DNA of 64,000 nucleotides, taken from the NCBI GenBank assembly GCA_037178675.1, contig JAYMGJ010000296.1:1-64000 (forward strand), written 5' to 3'. Both the position numbers and the translations under genes were made by a program. Origin of the DNA: Scleroderma bovista. Taxonomy: Eukaryota > Basidiomycota > Agaricomycetes > Boletales > Sclerodermataceae. The notes under the pieces are model-generated. The model was not told where the DNA came from and ran no database searches. It saw only the letters and a program-made list of their open reading frames with translations. Position 1 is the stretch's first letter. Every line of letters begins with the position of its first letter. Shown here piece by piece: positions 34,840 through 45,795 of this stretch.

Positions 34840-34970
34840 TTGTGGGTCTAAAGGAGCTCCCTTCGCCTCATTTCCTCGTCGCTACCTTCGTTTGATCAGA
34901 GGTAGCATCCGTGGACCATAAGTGATGGAGGTATCTCACAAATGTTAGCAATACAAGAGCAATACATACT
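34840..34970 (-). pseudogene. Fragment of the last exon of MFS copy 2
   Basis: On the minus strand it matches the 3' end of the transporter at 19430-19540, sharing AGCTCCCTTCG, CATTTCCTCGTCG, GAGGTAGCATCC and CTCACAAATG with small changes and deletions. It came along as the flank of the duplicated acetyltransferase segment. Confidence 0.7.
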
Positions 34971-35477
34971 AGAGGTTTTAGAGCATGGCACCCAGTGGAG
35001 AATTAAATTCGATAATAGGTTCTTGTGCGGCCAGGTGAACAACGCGAAAAAGTTTTGTAGTCCCGGCGGCCCTTCGCCTTTGTAGAAGCACTCGGGCTCT
35101 TCCATAGACAAACCATGGCAAAGGCTCCAAGGCATTCATTTCTTCTCGACTAGTACTTGGTGCTCTCGGAGGGTAGTTGTTTAAGGGATTGATGCAATGA
35201 CCGAGAGAAAACGACCATGGAGTCCAAGGGAGTACCGCTCGCTCTGCTTCAAATTGCACTCTCACCTTGATCTGCTTGATCAGGAGCTAATACCAAGCTA
35301 ATGACGCGACGCTGGACTACCAAGACAGACGTTTCTGAGAGCATTGTTACTGTTTCATGTCACACACCCCAAGGAAAAGCGGTGTGCATTCTGGTGAATG
35401 GAAGCATGCGATTGCACATAAGTGTAGTCATATAGTGCGAAGCATACATAAAAGTGCAACCAAAAGATGGCATGTGT
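34971..35477. other. Intergenic stretch, no gene seen
   Basis: About 500 bases between the duplication end and RPL11. Short minus-strand frames (34978-35265) carry no motifs and have no support. Confidence 0.5.
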
Positions 35478-36166
35478 TTATTTCTAAGAGCGACGTCAGC
35501 ATTTCAACGTGCAGGTAAACGGGCAATGATTGACTAACCAGGATGATACCATCGAACCTCTGTTTAAACCATGCCATCGTATCGTCCTTGATAACCCGGT
35601 GTGGGGCACCAATTCTAGAACGCTGTTCCTTTCTCCTTGCAACCCGTGCTCCTGGTCTCCCCATGACCACGTAGAAGTCCATACCAAAGATACCGATACC
35701 AGGGTCGTACCTGGCACCGAGATCGATGTGCTCCTGAATACCGAAGCCAAAGTTGCCCGTTTCTGAGAAATTCTTTCGCCTCAGTTCGTACTCCTTCACC
35801 TTGAGACCGCGCTCAAGGATTTCCTCTGCTTTTGGCCCACGGATGGTGACGTGTACGGCGATTTTCTCGTTTCGTCGAATACCAAATTGACGAACGGTAT
35901 AGCGTGCCTTGGATGTAACTGGTGTTTGACCCGTCAACTGCTCCAAGACCTTTGAAGCACGAGTTAGGCGATCTCCGGATTCACCGACACTGATGTCTGA
36001 CACAGAGATTGAATATTCCATTAATATCCCAAGGTACTAGACGTACTGATGACGAGCTTGTCGATTCTGAGCTCCTTCATGGGGTTGGTGGGCGCTGTCT
36101 TTTGTTCGGCCTATCGAGATGCATCCATTAGGATGTCAGTAGCGATGTTTCCAGTAAACTTACCAT
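35478..36166 (-). CDS. RPL11: 60S ribosomal protein L11 (uL5)
   Basis: Large-subunit ribosomal protein that contacts 5S rRNA in the central protuberance. Exons on the minus strand: 36164-36166 (the ATG alone), 36047-36110, 35539-35996, 35478-35483 (AAA plus stop); 176 residues. The sequence is textbook: [104 protein letters not shown]. Both terminal exons carry only one or two codons. The start lies 95 bases from that of VPS25, so the two share a compact divergent promoter. Confidence 0.97.
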
Positions 36167-36261
36167 GTCGGTGGTCGTGTCTTGTCGTTGTTGAGAATGC
36201 CGAGTCTTGTGTCCAAATGTGGCTGAAACCTTGATTTGTCTGCTGTACAGTTTCTCGGCAA

Positions 36262-37088
36262 ATGACGGGTAGACAAATATGGGTTTCCTCCTATGTCAAT
36301 TTCCAAAGTCATGCAGCTCTCGGCTCATACCACACAGTCAGGTGAACACACTGCAGCGGTTTTGGATGGGTGAACTGACAACAAACTAGGTTTTCTACTA
36401 CCATCGATTCATTCTGCGCATGCCTTCTTCACGTATGACATCTCGTATGTACTCGAGTTATGTTTGACCTCTCTCCAGCCAACAACCAAACCCTACCACT
36501 CAAAAGGGCTTCACCGATAACTGGATACGTTTGATCCTTTCTTATGCACGGCACAGAAGACTCTTTTTCCTTCGCGTCGAGGATGCAGAAGTAGCTGGCG
36601 GTGACTGGGATGAAATACTGCGCAATGAGCGAATCAACCGTACGTGACATTCGGCCATCTCAGCCCACCTCTATTTGATGACATCGGAATAGGTCGTGTA
36701 CTGCCAACCTATCTCACTTACCTGATCACTGAGCTTGTGTCTCGCAACCTCGCATTTTATGAAGCAGCGAAGCAGACGCGCTCGGTGATTCTGCTGTGGC
36801 GTCTCCCAGAAGAGTGGGCGGATGTACTGCATTCTTGGGTACGTGCGCATGGGATTTCCTTGTTCTTTTTTATATGCTGATGTGTTGTGCAAGGCAACGG
36901 CTACTGGCCAGTTGAACACCATCTTTACTTTTTACGAGATAACTGATCCTCCTGTACCGTCACCACTCTCTGGAATACCTGTTCCTCTTCTACGGCGCGC
37001 CATTTCAAACCTCACTCGTTCAGGGCGGGCACAGACAATTGGAGTTGCGGATGGAGAGGGTGTACGATTCTTTGCTGTGGGGAAGTAG
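36262..37088 (+). CDS. VPS25: ESCRT-II subunit Vps25
   Basis: Component of ESCRT-II, which with Vps22 and Vps36 sorts ubiquitinated membrane proteins into multivesicular bodies and recruits Vps20. Exons: 36262-36268 (7 nt), 36390-36432, 36479-36639, 36693-36838, 36894-37088; 183 residues, normal for the family. The N-terminus carries the PPxF-like FFTQQPNPTTQ stretch that follows the conserved start, then DNWIRLILSYARHRRLFFL (first winged helix) and RVLPTYLTYLITELVSRNLA, SVILLWRLPEEWADVLHSW (second winged helix). The 7-nt first exon was needed to join ATG to the conserved sequence in frame. Confidence 0.85.
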
Positions 37089-37243
37089 AACAGACAGACC
37101 CAAGATTTGAAACGGTCATTACACAAGCTAGTCATAGTTTACAAGATTGTCCCATTGTCGTTTGTACACTATACTTCTAGGTTCTGGAATACACAAAGCT
37201 TGCATGAACAGTTCGGGCAAGGGAAAGAACAAAGGATGGACTG

Positions 37244-38771
37244 TCAGTTCCTCGAGTTCAATTTTCGTCTAGAACCAAGAACAACAGCCCCCTTCACACG
37301 TCCGTCTCTATCAACTGATAAGGGGAGCGGTGGCTTGGAGCATTTGTCAGAGGGATGAACAGAAGCATTGAGAGATTGGCGGTGTGACGACCCATTTTCT
37401 GATCGTGCTTTCAGCTTGACTTTATAAAGCTCGCTACCCGCTGGCTGGTTGTCTCCAGTATGCTTCCGCTTTTTGCTTGAGCCAATTGGCCGTCCAACGT
37501 CCGGCTCGAAACTCCAATCGGAAGGAAAGCGGGTAAGTGACTTCCTTGGTATATTTCCTCGGTCGGCTGGTAAAGGCCGTTCCCTATCATCCACGTTCTC
37601 TATCTCTCTCCAGGTGACCTTCTGCTTCCTTTCAATATCGGCAACACCAAATGATACGTCAGCTTCACTCACTCTTTCGTCTGGTTCCGAATTGGTATCT
37701 TCATCGACAATGTCAAGTCGGTCGCCCTTAAGAGCACATGCGTCATCCAACCATGCACAATCAGGATCATTCTGTGCAAGGTGATCGGGTTGATTGGCGT
37801 CAATGACGATTAAAGATTCATCTTCGACAGTTGGTGCTCGTCGCAGCTCTTTGTTCTCGTTCTCGAGTGCCTGCCATTTCTTCCTTTCCGATGCCACCTA
37901 GTGAGGGAATATCAAATGCAATCAATCAGCAATATAATAGGAAGGGAGATGATCGAATTACTTTTTTTGCGAGCTTCTCGCATTGCGTCTGAAAAGTTCC
38001 GACGCGTTTCCTCTCCTCCCGAGCTTCCTCTACTGCTTGATTTTTCGCGGTCGAAACTTTCTGAAGCTCCACCTTTACCTTCACCAGATCCTCCTTCAGC
38101 TTCTCTTTCTCCTCGGATAGATAGACGGTAAACTCATCCTTCTTTGTACACAGCTTTTTGAGTGACGCATATTCTTCCCTCAACTGCACATACTCGTGAC
38201 GAAAATAGTCCCTTTCCTCCTGTAATCCGTCAAATTTTCTCTGCAGCGTGGAATTCTCCCTCTCAAGATGCTGGTGCGCGTTCACATACACTTCGTGAAC
38301 GTGTCGAATATTCTCCTCTGCTTCCTCCGCACGACGAAGGCGAGTGTCAAGTGATCTGATTTCAAAAGTAAGAGCAAGGTTCTTCTCTCTAAGTCGAGAG
38401 GTAACAGAAGAAGCCTCGTCATCGCGGGAAGTTAGGTCGATGTCAGCTGCCGGTGAGCCTTGACGCGATGCCGGGAGGGAAGACGGAGGGCGGGACTGTG
38501 ACGTAGATCGAGCGGGTGCGAGAAAGAGGGGAAATGCATCTTTGCGTTTGATAGGCTTGCGACACGTAGGACACATGATGCCGCTTGAGCGATGGGCAAA
38601 GTGTGCATCGAGACATGTTGTGCAAAATCCGTGTCCTACGGAAGTGGATAGGGTCGTGAGCAAGTCGGATGGCTAACAAAAAGATGCGGTACCGCATTGG
38701 AATGCGAGGATGTGCTTGAGGGAGACAGAATCAAGGTGGATAGGACATTCGACTTGGATTTCGTCCATCAT
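37244..38771 (-). CDS. RING-finger protein with long coiled coil
   Basis: Exons 38693-38771, 37962-38635, 37244-37897; 468 residues. An N-terminal RING has ligands in the order C-x2-H, C-x-H-x2-C-x2-C (CGHGFCTTC) and CPTC, so the second ligand is His where Cys is usual. From about residue 110 to 260 there is a strong coiled coil (LREKNLALTFEIRSLDTRLR onward). The C-terminal third is polar with a basic KKRKH stretch that may be a nuclear signal. Probably an E3 ubiquitin ligase; target unknown. A similar RING plus coiled-coil plan is found at 47824. Confidence 0.75.
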
Positions 38772-39084
38772 GCATCGTTGGTGATTCCAGGCGCGATAGT
38801 AGTCACGTGCACAGTACCACTTCTATGCATGTACTGCTCTATCCTATACAACAGTTTCGGCGCTATCAAATCACCTTGTTGGCAGTTGATCTTTCGGGAT
38901 CTTGGCGGAAGCCGCATACAGAGCCTGAGGTGCATGCTCTTAATGAGTGTGTGTGCATCTGATGACTCCATCAGCCGGTGTCTGACCATAGTACCGAATA
39001 CCTTTTAAAAGATGCCAGCAGCCTAGTACGCTCGCTTTATTCCTCTTAGTAATTCCGTCTGTTGGGTTTATTCAAACCTCTTCG
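38772..39084. other. Divergent promoter region, no gene seen
   Basis: Between the RING gene (-) and the DUF6533 gene (+). No motif-bearing frame. Confidence 0.5.
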
Positions 39085-40742
39085 ATGTCCCCTCAGTTGT
39101 AAGTATTTCTCGCATTGTGTAGGTATCCAACACTAATTGTCAAGTCCTGTTGAATTTCAGAGACGTTTCCTTTTCTTTCATTGCTGTCATTTTCACCAGT
39201 GAGCTTCCTACACCTCGGTTGTTATTGTGCCAGGGCCACTAAACACTGAGACTTCTGTAGCTTTACTATTATACGACTATACACTCACATTTGCACGAGA
39301 GATCGAGCTATTCTGGCAAAGACCGAAAAAATCATGGGTGTTTGCCCTCTTCGTTGCCAATCGATATATCTCCATACTGAGCCATGTTCCGATTGAGCTA
39401 TATGCATCTTGGGTACCGGCAACTCCATCGGACTATAGTGTGGGTCCTCTTGTTTCCCCGTAATCTTTCACGTGCATTCACCTTTTCTTTGAAATTAGTG
39501 GTGAGTTGATCCCTATTCATTCCTCTGTTGGTTTTGATTTACACAAGATCATACCAGGTGTAACTCCATACACCTCATTGACCAATTTGGAACTGTTGTC
39601 ATCCAGGTAATTGGATCAAGTGCGTCGTTCACTGCCTTATCTTATCTTCGTTCTCCCAACGAACCGAAGTCGTCATGACTATACGTGTCTACGTTCTTTA
39701 TCCCCATAGCCGGCGGCAAGTTTTAATCCCACTCCTTGCGCTTTGGCTTGGTGCAATAGCAGTTTGCTGTGTACGTGTGCTCCCTCAATGGAGGATCGCA
39801 TATCCGATGACTGATAAGGCGACGAAAAGTGGTCGGTGTTCTCCAGCAGTGTCACTTCATCAGGTTCGACGGATTCCGTACTCCCAGCCCAATTGACAGG
39901 AAATGTTGGCTGCCCCTTTGGTTCATATTTATCATCTGAGCAGTGAGTCTGCTTTGTGTTAAGTGTGTAACTCATGGCTGACATTTTACAGCGGCATGTG
40001 TATGTCCTTCCGATCTTTACAAACACTGTTTTTGACATTAATTCCTTTGTGTTATGACCATCGACACATGCAGATATGGCAATTGCGTGGAGCGGTCAAC
40101 TACTTTATGACTTTGTTGTCTTCCTCCTTACCCTCGTGGGATCACTGCGGATGCGGAAAGAAGGGAGCCGGAGCGGGAGTGTAATTCACATCTTGCTACG
40201 AGACGGTGTGTCCATCGATCTTACCCTGTCGCTGCGACTTAGCCCCATAAATTGTTAGGTTCTCTGTACTTTGCGTGCGTTGAAAATTATTTTTGTGAGG
40301 TAAATCAATGCTGATGAGATACCATCATTTCAGGGTGATGTGTGCAGTTAATGCTGTGAATGTAACTATGCTGCTGGTGAGCTGTTTGGTCGTATCTGTC
40401 CCATTCCCAATTCAACCTAGTTTAGGTGGCAATAGTGGGTTTTTAACAACCCCTTAGTATTCAATGATGCTTGAACCCCTTCTAGAACTCTCTCAAAGGT
40501 TCTGTTTCTACCATTACCAATGTGTTAGTCTCTATCCAATTCTTTTTTATTTATTTTTAAATACCTGGATTGATGACCACAGGATCTCGGCAATCTTGAT
40601 TTCAAGGCTTATGTTGAACCTTCGGGACCCAAAGACAACAAATCCGATGGGATCTTCACTGCCTCCATTATCCCATGCAAACATGGTATTTGCCCCGCCA
40701 CGTGCTGGAGCTGTGACTAGCACTGGGATAAAGTCTGTGTGA
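39085..40742 (+). CDS. DUF6533-type multi-pass membrane protein
   Basis: Mushroom-specific membrane family of unknown function. The first exon is MSPQL (39085-39098) followed by GTAAGT. Recognisable segments in order: LLYDYTLTFAREIELFWQRP with FVANRYISIL (the DUF6533 signature of an acidic/basic loop between helices), VVMTIRVYVLYPHSRRQVLI, AIAWSGQLLYDFVVFLLTL followed by SRSGSVIHILLRDG, and a last helix ending SRLMLNLRDPK. The tail is polar and ends GIKSV. Seven helices are usual in this family. Intron borders in the middle were not all fixed, so exact length is uncertain. Confidence 0.7.
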
Positions 40743-41813
40743 TGACTGATACTGATGTTCATTCCTGTGTATACCTGTAAAACAAGTCCCCAAATGTGGA
40801 TATGTCTCGCTCTTGAACACTTATGTAAACCCTCAGAAAAGCAGAAACATGGAGAGGACATGGAGAGGACTATCAGTAGTAATGTATCAGTGATTGCATT
40901 ATTTATGTAGTAGATCTCGATATCAGCCATTGTAGGAAACCGGATAAATCCGGGGCATATCATGCTCGAGGAACAGCTTCGGACGACGAGCAGTGTACAT
41001 TGGCCAGCAGGAGGGCACTGCACTCAGCCACTGAGTTCCCTTGCTCGAAGAGCAAAGGGTTCTGGGAGAATGCTATATCGTGGGAACGACTGACGACAGA
41101 ACTTTTTGCCTTCTTTGGATCCGTGTGATTCGGTGGCCTTACCTTGCTACCTATGAGCCTTCCAAGTACACAATCCAATGTGCATGCGGAGAGCAAGGGT
41201 TCTGCCGACGCAGGCGGCATTTCGAGTACTGAGTCCTAAGGCTAACTCAAGTCCCCCCTGTCGGCTGCTGTTACGTAATTGACTTATGCAATCACGACGA
41301 TGATCATGTTCTTCGAGCATTCTCCCTATACCAGCACCACTTCATCTGAACCTTACCCAGACGTAGTGCGATGCTTGTACGAGGTAAGTATATTTGTTCA
41401 GATACGTATCACCGTATCATGAGCGGGGGCACATCATTACTCCAACTTATTGTCACGTCCTCCTATCTAACCGTTCTTGAGCTCTCCCGTGCATCCTTAT
41501 TCACACCATCACAGTCCGGTGTGAGAATCCCGGTGCGATTGCATTTGCCCATGTTTCGGGGGTAGAAATGACAAGGAAGCGGGAGGTGGGACAACATGGT
41601 GCTACTAAGTGATAAGTTCGGCAAGGCATGGAATTTTGAGGTGAGGATGGCAAGTAACATGTAGATATTTCAAGAAACACGGACCCCAGCTCGCTTATGT
41701 AAGCTGCACATCATCACAATGGATCCGGGACAAGCGCTACGTGCACTAGCAGTTTCGCATCTCATCAACGTCGTTCTTATCACTTTATATCCTCGAACAC
41801 TCCAAGTTTTTCA
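40743..41813. other. Intergenic stretch of about 1.1 kb, no gene seen
   Basis: Open frames exist on both strands (e.g. minus 40547-41023 and 40960-41220), but they overlap the DUF6533 3' end or lack motifs and splice logic. Holds the promoter of the HIRIP3-like gene. Confidence 0.5.
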
Positions 41814-43671
41814 ATGCCCCCCAGCATTTCCAAAGTGAAACTGGCCACCGCAGCCTTACTCTGCGAAGCCCGCAAGGATGGTGAACTCCAGTGTGTATTA
41901 GCTCCGTTGAGCCATGAATATAGCCCCTCTGATCATCATCTGTGGCATTGCAGTGATCTCACTGTTAGGAAGGTCCGTCAGATGCTGGAGGATCAACTTT
42001 CGCTTCAACCTGGAACTCTTGAAGCTAAGGAATTCAAGACCGCAATTAAGGATACCATTGTTACCAAACTGGTAGGGCTGTCCCCCAACACACTCCGTAC
42101 CTGTTACGCACTGACTGATTCTCGTTAGAGCGAGTCCAATGACCAAGAAAGTACCCAAGGCGAACAGCCGTCAAAGCAGTCCAATAGTGAGGTTTCACCT
42201 AGACCGAACGGCAAGGGTGGCAGAAAAGAGGACAGAAAGGTGCAGAAAGGTGCAGACAAGCGGAAGCAGAAGGGCGTAAGTGTTTGTTAACATATACACG
42301 CGTATCCCCTCCTTCATCCGACTCAGAGGAAAGTAGGCGGATCATCAGCCGATGAGTTGGAGGCCGCCGCAGAGGGCTCAACACTTCGTAACGCGCCGCC
42401 CATGCCGCCCAAGGCCAAGCTGACCAAGGAGAAGTCTAAAGATGTGAGTCAATTTACATACGATTGAACATTGTTCATTTCGTTACGTATGATCCAATAG
42501 AAGCCCAAACCAAGCAAGGCCAGTCAACCTGAGAGTGGTAAATTCAAGTCCAAGGTATGTTTCTAACCACCCTATTACTATGACATGTGTTTAAACTTTG
42601 GATAGGCTGTAGTGCAGTCATCCGAGGACGAAGATGAGAAGGAAGCACAGCAGCCCCCATCTCCCTCACGTGAAAACAAAGAAGTTAAGTCTGTCAAAGA
42701 ATTCCAAACGAAGCGCAAGAATGTATCCCCTACCAAGGTAATGAACCCTACTCGTAATGTTTCTGCCACTCACTTTTACTTAAGACCACAACGCCAGCAA
42801 AGTCAGAGGCTAATGTCAATCAAGGGCCCGTCGCCTCTAGTTCTACGCAGGCAGGCCCTTCATCGCATTCAGAGAAGGTAGTTGAAGAGAACGGTGCGGT
42901 CAGTGCGTTTAATAAGTAGTCGGATATACCTAACGAATGGATGATAGGAATCTGATTTATCTTCGGTCATTGACGAGCCGCCAAGGAAACGACAAAAGAA
43001 GGGAAAGGTGCGTTTCTAAGTACCCTCTGACGTTATGCCTTTGTGGAATGCCTGTACGGTTTAGGATGCTGAGAAGCAGGGAGACTCGCAAAAACCTAGC
43101 CGAGGTAAAAAGACGAAGGAACCTTTGTCCAAGGACGAGGAGACTGTCACTAAGTTGAAGGTAGGTTTGATATTCTCTGATATTCCGCCGAATACAATGG
43201 TTGTCATTGCATGCATAGGCCGTCGTCGTCGCTTGTGGGGTACGGAAGGCATGGAAAAAGGAATTCCAAGGACTGGAAAAACCGAAACAGCAAATAAAGC
43301 GCCTGCATGAAATGTTAGCGGATCTCGGTATGACACCCCGTTATACCATAGAGAAAGCAAAGGCGATCAAGCAGAAGAGGGAATTCCAACAGGAGCTTCG
43401 TAAGTGCGTTGCTTTCATGCATACACTTAGATCTGATTACGTGTTTAGAGGACATCCAGGAGTTTGAGCAAGCCCAACGCAGAAAAGAGCGCAAAGGACG
43501 AGAAAGCATATCTGACAATGCCTCCAGCGAATTGAGTGAAGCTGACGATGCACCTGCTAAGGCAAAGGTAGGTTATAATCCTAGTACATGGCGCACCATC
43601 CTCAAAACCTCCCCAAGAAAACTGCTCGGGCTAGCATACAAGCATTCCTGGGTGACCAGAGTGACGAATAA
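41814..43671 (+). CDS. HIRIP3/CHZ-like histone chaperone with DEK-C domain
   Basis: Eleven exons in clean frame: 41814-42059, 42129-42275, 42327-42443, 42501-42554, 42606-42737, 42785-42898, 42948-43007, 43065-43160, 43219-43399, 43449-43567, 43618-43671; 439 residues. Residues about 40-82 (LTVRKVRQMLEDQLSLQP, then KEFKTAIKDTI) look like a DEK-C fold. A long Lys/Ser/Glu-rich disordered middle follows. Near residue 325 comes ACGVRKAWKKEFQGL, then LHEMLADLGM and TIEKAKAIKQKREFQQEL, the conserved C-terminal block of HIRIP3, an H2A-H2B chaperone that binds HIRA. Nearly all introns are phase 0. Orthology is by motif order, not a search. Confidence 0.7.
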
Positions 43672-44119
43672 TAATACTAGTATTAGTATTTATGAACCCC
43701 TTTGTTATGTCCCTTCTTTTTCGTCGAAGTCCACAAGGACTTACTTTTTGACTTTTATGCTGAGCTGGCACTGTTGCCCCCCTTTACATGTCAAGTTGGC
43801 GTGCACTAGGAGATTGTCAGTGGGGTATGACGCGACGGAACAGACTTCCGCGGTTCTTGCATTGAATGGTTTCCGACCAGAACACCATAACGTCTGACAG
43901 GTCTTACTTCAAACCCACCAAACCCTATTTATGCTGGAGGTATGGAACTGTAGATGCCTTCGTAGTCTGCAGTCACTTGTGGCAGAGCACTCAGTCTCCA
44001 TATTTCTTGCCATTAAGCCTCTACTGGCGTAGACCTACTATTGCTACCACTAGTGCTACAGGTAATGACATGACATACATAGAAATTCATCGTGCACAAG
44101 CCCAAGTACCAACCATAGC
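43672..44119. other. Convergent 3' flanks, no gene seen
   Basis: About 450 bases between two convergent stop codons. Contains a short ACTAGTATTAGTATT-like A/T repeat near 43676-43692 and nothing that looks coding. Confidence 0.5.
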
Positions 44120-45451
44120 CTATAGCCTCGCCTTGACAGTTACAAGTGAAGCTCCGTGCAGTAGGATCTTGGCAGCATCCGATACCATATCTTCCACTAT
44201 TTGTTGGGCAGGAAGGACATCGTTGATCAGTGCGGCTACTCGTCCAATTAACCACGGCCGACTTTCAAGTGACTTCTCCGGACGTTGTTGCATGTCGTAT
44301 TCGTAGGGTATGATTCCTTTGGATGTCAATTCCTCAATTTCTTTCTTTCTGTTGTTATTCCTAATAAAATTTGATCATGAGCTTAGGTTATGACAATATG
44401 GTCAGACAAGGACCCACCAGTCATCGATATATGGCGTCCTGCGGACACGCAGAGGACGTCCGGTGTAGATGAGAGTTGTGACAGCGTCCTCGTAGCCTGC
44501 GCTTAGCAATGCGTCTTTATGTGCCTTGGGTGCAGCAGCTTCTTTTGACGCGACAAATCGTGTTCCGACCCAGACTGCTTGTGCCCCCCACGACAAGTTT
44601 GCAGCGAGACCCCGACCATCATACACGGCACCAGCTCCGATGACATAAACAGGCTTCCCGGTAAGTGGCGACGTGTGTCCCTTGACAGCATCCACACAAG
44701 CAGGGATGAGGAGCGACGCCGGAATGTCACCCGTGTGGCCGCCACCCTCTCCGGCCTGGGCACATATTAGGTCGACCCCTGCAGCAAGGGCTCTTGCGAC
44801 GTGCTTGGGATGACCAACCATCTGCAGGGCTGTGGTTCGCTGTGCTTATCATAGCAACGATGTGAAAGTGCGCTCACGTTCATGATAGGGATGCCCGCCT
44901 TGTGTAATTTTTCAACTGCATGCTGAGGGGGCACACCCACAGCACAGACGAACAGATTCGTTTTCTCCTCGATGATGACGTCAAGTAACTCGTTCAGCTG
45001 TCCTTTCTGATAGTCGTACTGAAAGCACACAGTTGTGGTTGGAGTCAGTAGACGGTTCCCCGGAATGTATGTGACATACGTTAGTCTTGCGTGCATTACC
45101 GCCCACCTGAGGAATTAGGAGGTCGACGCCAAACGGAGCATTCGGGTCCTTCAGATCCTGCTTAAGCGCCTTTATCTAGAGTCGGGTTTTAGCACACTCA
45201 AGAGATCGATGAACGAGCCGCTCACCTGCTGCCTGAGTACTTTTGGAGTATAGCCATGACCACCAATAACACCCATCCCACCAGCATTGGTGACGGCCGC
45301 AGCCAACTCTGGCCCAGCGGCGACATTCATGCCTGTACACGTTCAAGTTAGTTCGCTGATTGGCCTCTAGAACAGTGGAAACCTTACCGGCAAGCAATAC
45401 GGGGTGCTTGATTCCAAACAACTCAGTTACGGGCGTGGTGAGGGTAGCCAT
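44120..45451 (-). CDS. Nitronate monooxygenase (2-nitropropane dioxygenase type)
   Basis: FMN enzyme that oxidises alkyl nitronates such as propionate-3-nitronate to aldehydes or keto acids. ATG at 45449-45451 (MATLTTPVTELFGIKHPVLLAG). Exons then give NVAAGPELAAAVTNAGGMGV, APFGVDLLIPQVGGNARKTN, LFVCAVGVPPQHAVEKLHKA, MVGHPKHVARALAAGVDLIC, AQAGEGGGHTGDIP with the catalytic His, and VWVGTRFVASKEAAAP. The C-terminal exon ends VTVKARL. All family blocks are present in order and each intron has GT-AG ends. It is a fungal class I-like enzyme without a signal peptide. Confidence 0.9.
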
Positions 45452-45795
45452 GAGGGGAAGATTGCGAAACAAGGAGACAATACCGAGCTGGGCTTTTGAG
45501 CTATCAACATAATACGCATGATTATTATGGACCGGTGGCCAGTGCACCTTACCGGCAACTAGCCCGGAAATGGCCGAGACCTGCTATGTTTAACGGCCTC
45601 ACGGAGGTTCTCAACCGCCGTCCAACTATTCCGGCCACATGTGATTTCACAAGGGCCCAATAAGAAATGTATCCACCTGATATATGTTATCCCGGGTATA
45701 GACAATAAGGAGTGATATAAAGTACAAAATGAGTGCAGAAGATCTAAAGATAGCGGGGGAGTAGCATAAGCAATGCGGAGTCCGGAGAGAGAAGA
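45452..45795. other. Intergenic stretch, no gene seen
   Basis: Promoter side of nitronate monooxygenase and 3' flank of the She3-like gene. No supported frame. Confidence 0.5.

Larger units (their letters stand above)
32335..34970. repeat. Inverted segmental duplication, arm B
   Basis: Plus-strand counterpart of 19430-22095. Matching starts inside the presequence codons of the acetyltransferase (GCGCATTCGTCCC) and ends in sequence homologous to the last exon of MFS copy 2 in antisense. Confidence 0.85.

Noticed and set aside
40547..41023. 158-codon minus-strand frame
   Set aside because: Overlaps the DUF6533 3' end in antisense; no conserved sequence or introns to extend it.
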